Assembly: GCA_035560005.1 (NCBI GenBank)
Contig: DATMAN010000088.1
Coordinates: forward strand, 1-47,130
Direction of reading: 5' to 3'
DNA from: Burkholderiales bacterium
GTDB taxonomy: Bacteria > Pseudomonadota > Gammaproteobacteria > Burkholderiales > Eutrophovitaceae
Length of the DNA stretch: 47,130 bases
The notes below the pieces were generated by a model. It saw nothing but the letters and a program-made list of their open reading frames with translations, made no database searches and was not told the origin of the DNA. Below are positions 45,917 through 47,130 of this stretch, in pieces (the stretch's first letter is position 1; each line of letters begins with the position of its first letter). Both the position numbers and the translations under genes were made by a program.

Positions 45917-46665
45917 ATGCCGCAACAGCATCTCTACGGGTTCGCATCCCTTCTCTCCCAGGCCGACGCAGTGGGCGTGGCGGTGCTCGCCATACTGCTC
46001 CTGATGTCGATCGCGAGCTGGTACTTCATCTTGCTGAAGGCGATGCTGAACGCGCGCATGAAGCGCCGCGCGTGCGGCTTCCTCAAGCACTTCTGGAGCG
46101 CGCCGTCCCTGGAATCGGTCACCACTCGGCTGTCGCAACGCCCGCCGCAGGACCCGTTCGCGCGCCTTGCCGCCGCCGGGCTCGAGGCGATGGGGCACTT
46201 CCGCAGATCGGCCCCTGTCGGACTTATCGAAGGCGGCGGACAGGGCGAGTTCGTCACCCGCGCGATCCGGCGCGCCATCACGCGCGAGATGGCGGCGCTC
46301 GAGTCGGGACTCACCGTGCTTGCATCGGTGGGCAGCACCGCACCCTTCGTCGGTCTGTTCGGCACGGTCTGGGGCATCTACCACGCCCTGATCGCGATCG
46401 GCACGAGCGGCACGGCCTCGCTCGACGCCGTGGCCGGTCCGGTGGGCGAAGCGCTGATCATGACGGCGGCCGGACTCGCGGTCGCGATCCCCGCGGTACT
46501 GGCGTACAACTTCTTTGTGAGAGGAAACCGCGTAGTGCTGGCCGAACTGGACGGATTCGCGCACGATCTGCACGCGTTTCTCACCACCGGGTCCAAGCTA
46601 GACAGCGGCGCACGCGGCGCGCCGCCCGCCGGGCGGGCCGAACCGGCCGAAGCGAGGGTGGCCTG

Positions 46666-46666
<1 letters not shown>
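45917..46666 (+). CDS. exbB: ExbB proton-channel protein (MotA/TolQ/ExbB family)
   Basis: A 249-residue membrane protein with three transmembrane helices. Features: an N-terminal helix near 18-38 (DAVGVAVLAILLLMSIASWYF), then the cytoplasmic loop with GLEAMGHFRRS, and the conserved VLASVGSTAPFVGLFGTVWGIYHALIAIG with the closing EALIMTAAGLAVAIPAVLAYNFF. It forms the proton channel that energises TonB with ExbD. It starts 4 bases after the tonB stop and its stop overlaps the exbD start by one base (TGATG). ExbB rather than TolQ is favoured by its tonB neighbour. Confidence 0.93.
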
Positions 46667-47081
<415 letters not shown>

Positions 47082-47085
<4 letters not shown>

Positions 47086-47130
47086 ACGACAGGCCGCAAT
47101 CCGCGGCGTCGCCGGGCGATCGCGGCGCGA
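47082..47130 (+). CDS. Partial CDS at the window end, downstream of exbD
   Basis: An ATG overlaps the exbD stop by ATGA and opens a frame reading MNDRPQSAASPGDRGA up to the window edge, without a stop. The overlap and preserved frame suggest a co-transcribed gene, but 16 residues are too few to identify it. It could also be an untranslated end. Confidence 0.4.

Overview
This window is a GC-rich, gene-dense stretch of bacterial chromosome, most likely from a betaproteobacterium (Burkholderiales/Rhodocyclales-like). The main evidence is the proS-lytic transglycosylase pair facing a spermidine-synthase-like gene and rppH, the cytochrome b561-YceI-YceI operon, wrbA beside a YihY-type membrane protein, and the tonB-exbB-exbD order. 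The taxonomic call is inference; there is no rRNA gene. I see no tRNA, CRISPR array, insertion sequence, phage gene or integrase, so this looks like core/accessory metabolic chromosome rather than a mobile island.

Layout. 1-2.84 kb: a small lipoprotein, then the overlapping 5-oxoprolinase genes pxpB-pxpC-pxpA. 2.9-4.6 kb (minus): cytochrome b561 with two YceI proteins. 5.0-7.7 kb: a molybdopterin-binding-domain protein and an ECF sigma factor with a membrane-anchored partner. 7.75-11 kb (minus): O-methyltransferase, gluQ, a HugZ-like protein and wrbA. 11-16.3 kb: YihY, lytic transglycosylase plus proS (minus), a SpeE-like protein and rppH. 16.3-21.4 kb: barstar-like protein, HD/PDE-like protein, quinone oxidoreductase, aldo/keto reductase, SDR and a GNAT. 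21.4-24.6 kb (minus): a DUF1800-DUF1501 pair. 24.7-28.9 kb (minus): a kinase-like/VOC/enolase-like operon followed by a DMT transporter and a thioesterase. 29-33.7 kb: glpK, an orphan ParA, a small conserved protein, gamma-carbonic anhydrase and a class I aldolase. 34-36.2 kb: a Tat-motif amidohydrolase, an FmdB zinc ribbon and a small unknown protein. 36.2-37.7 kb (minus): an unusual CoA-transferase-like pair. 38-44.7 kb: methyltransferase, cysteine synthase, old yellow enzyme, GNAT, cupin, M20 peptidase and a PHB-depolymerase-type esterase. 44.7 kb to the end: the TonB-ExbB-ExbD energy-transduction operon, with a Fur-box-like palindrome over its promoter.

How the genes work together. Most clusters are short independent operons: 5-oxoproline salvage, redox/respiratory membrane functions, translation (proS, gluQ), RNA 5'-end processing (rppH) and TonB-dependent uptake. 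The most likely uncharacterised system is the tightly packed kinase-VOC-enolase operon. Its enolase keeps the metal ligands and the catalytic lysine but has lost the usual active-site His of the SHRSGETED motif and has Asp in place of an active-site Glu. A second candidate is the CoA-transferase-like pair, whose beta subunit lacks the catalytic glutamate segment. Both claims rest on motif comparison by eye and need alignment and biochemistry to settle.
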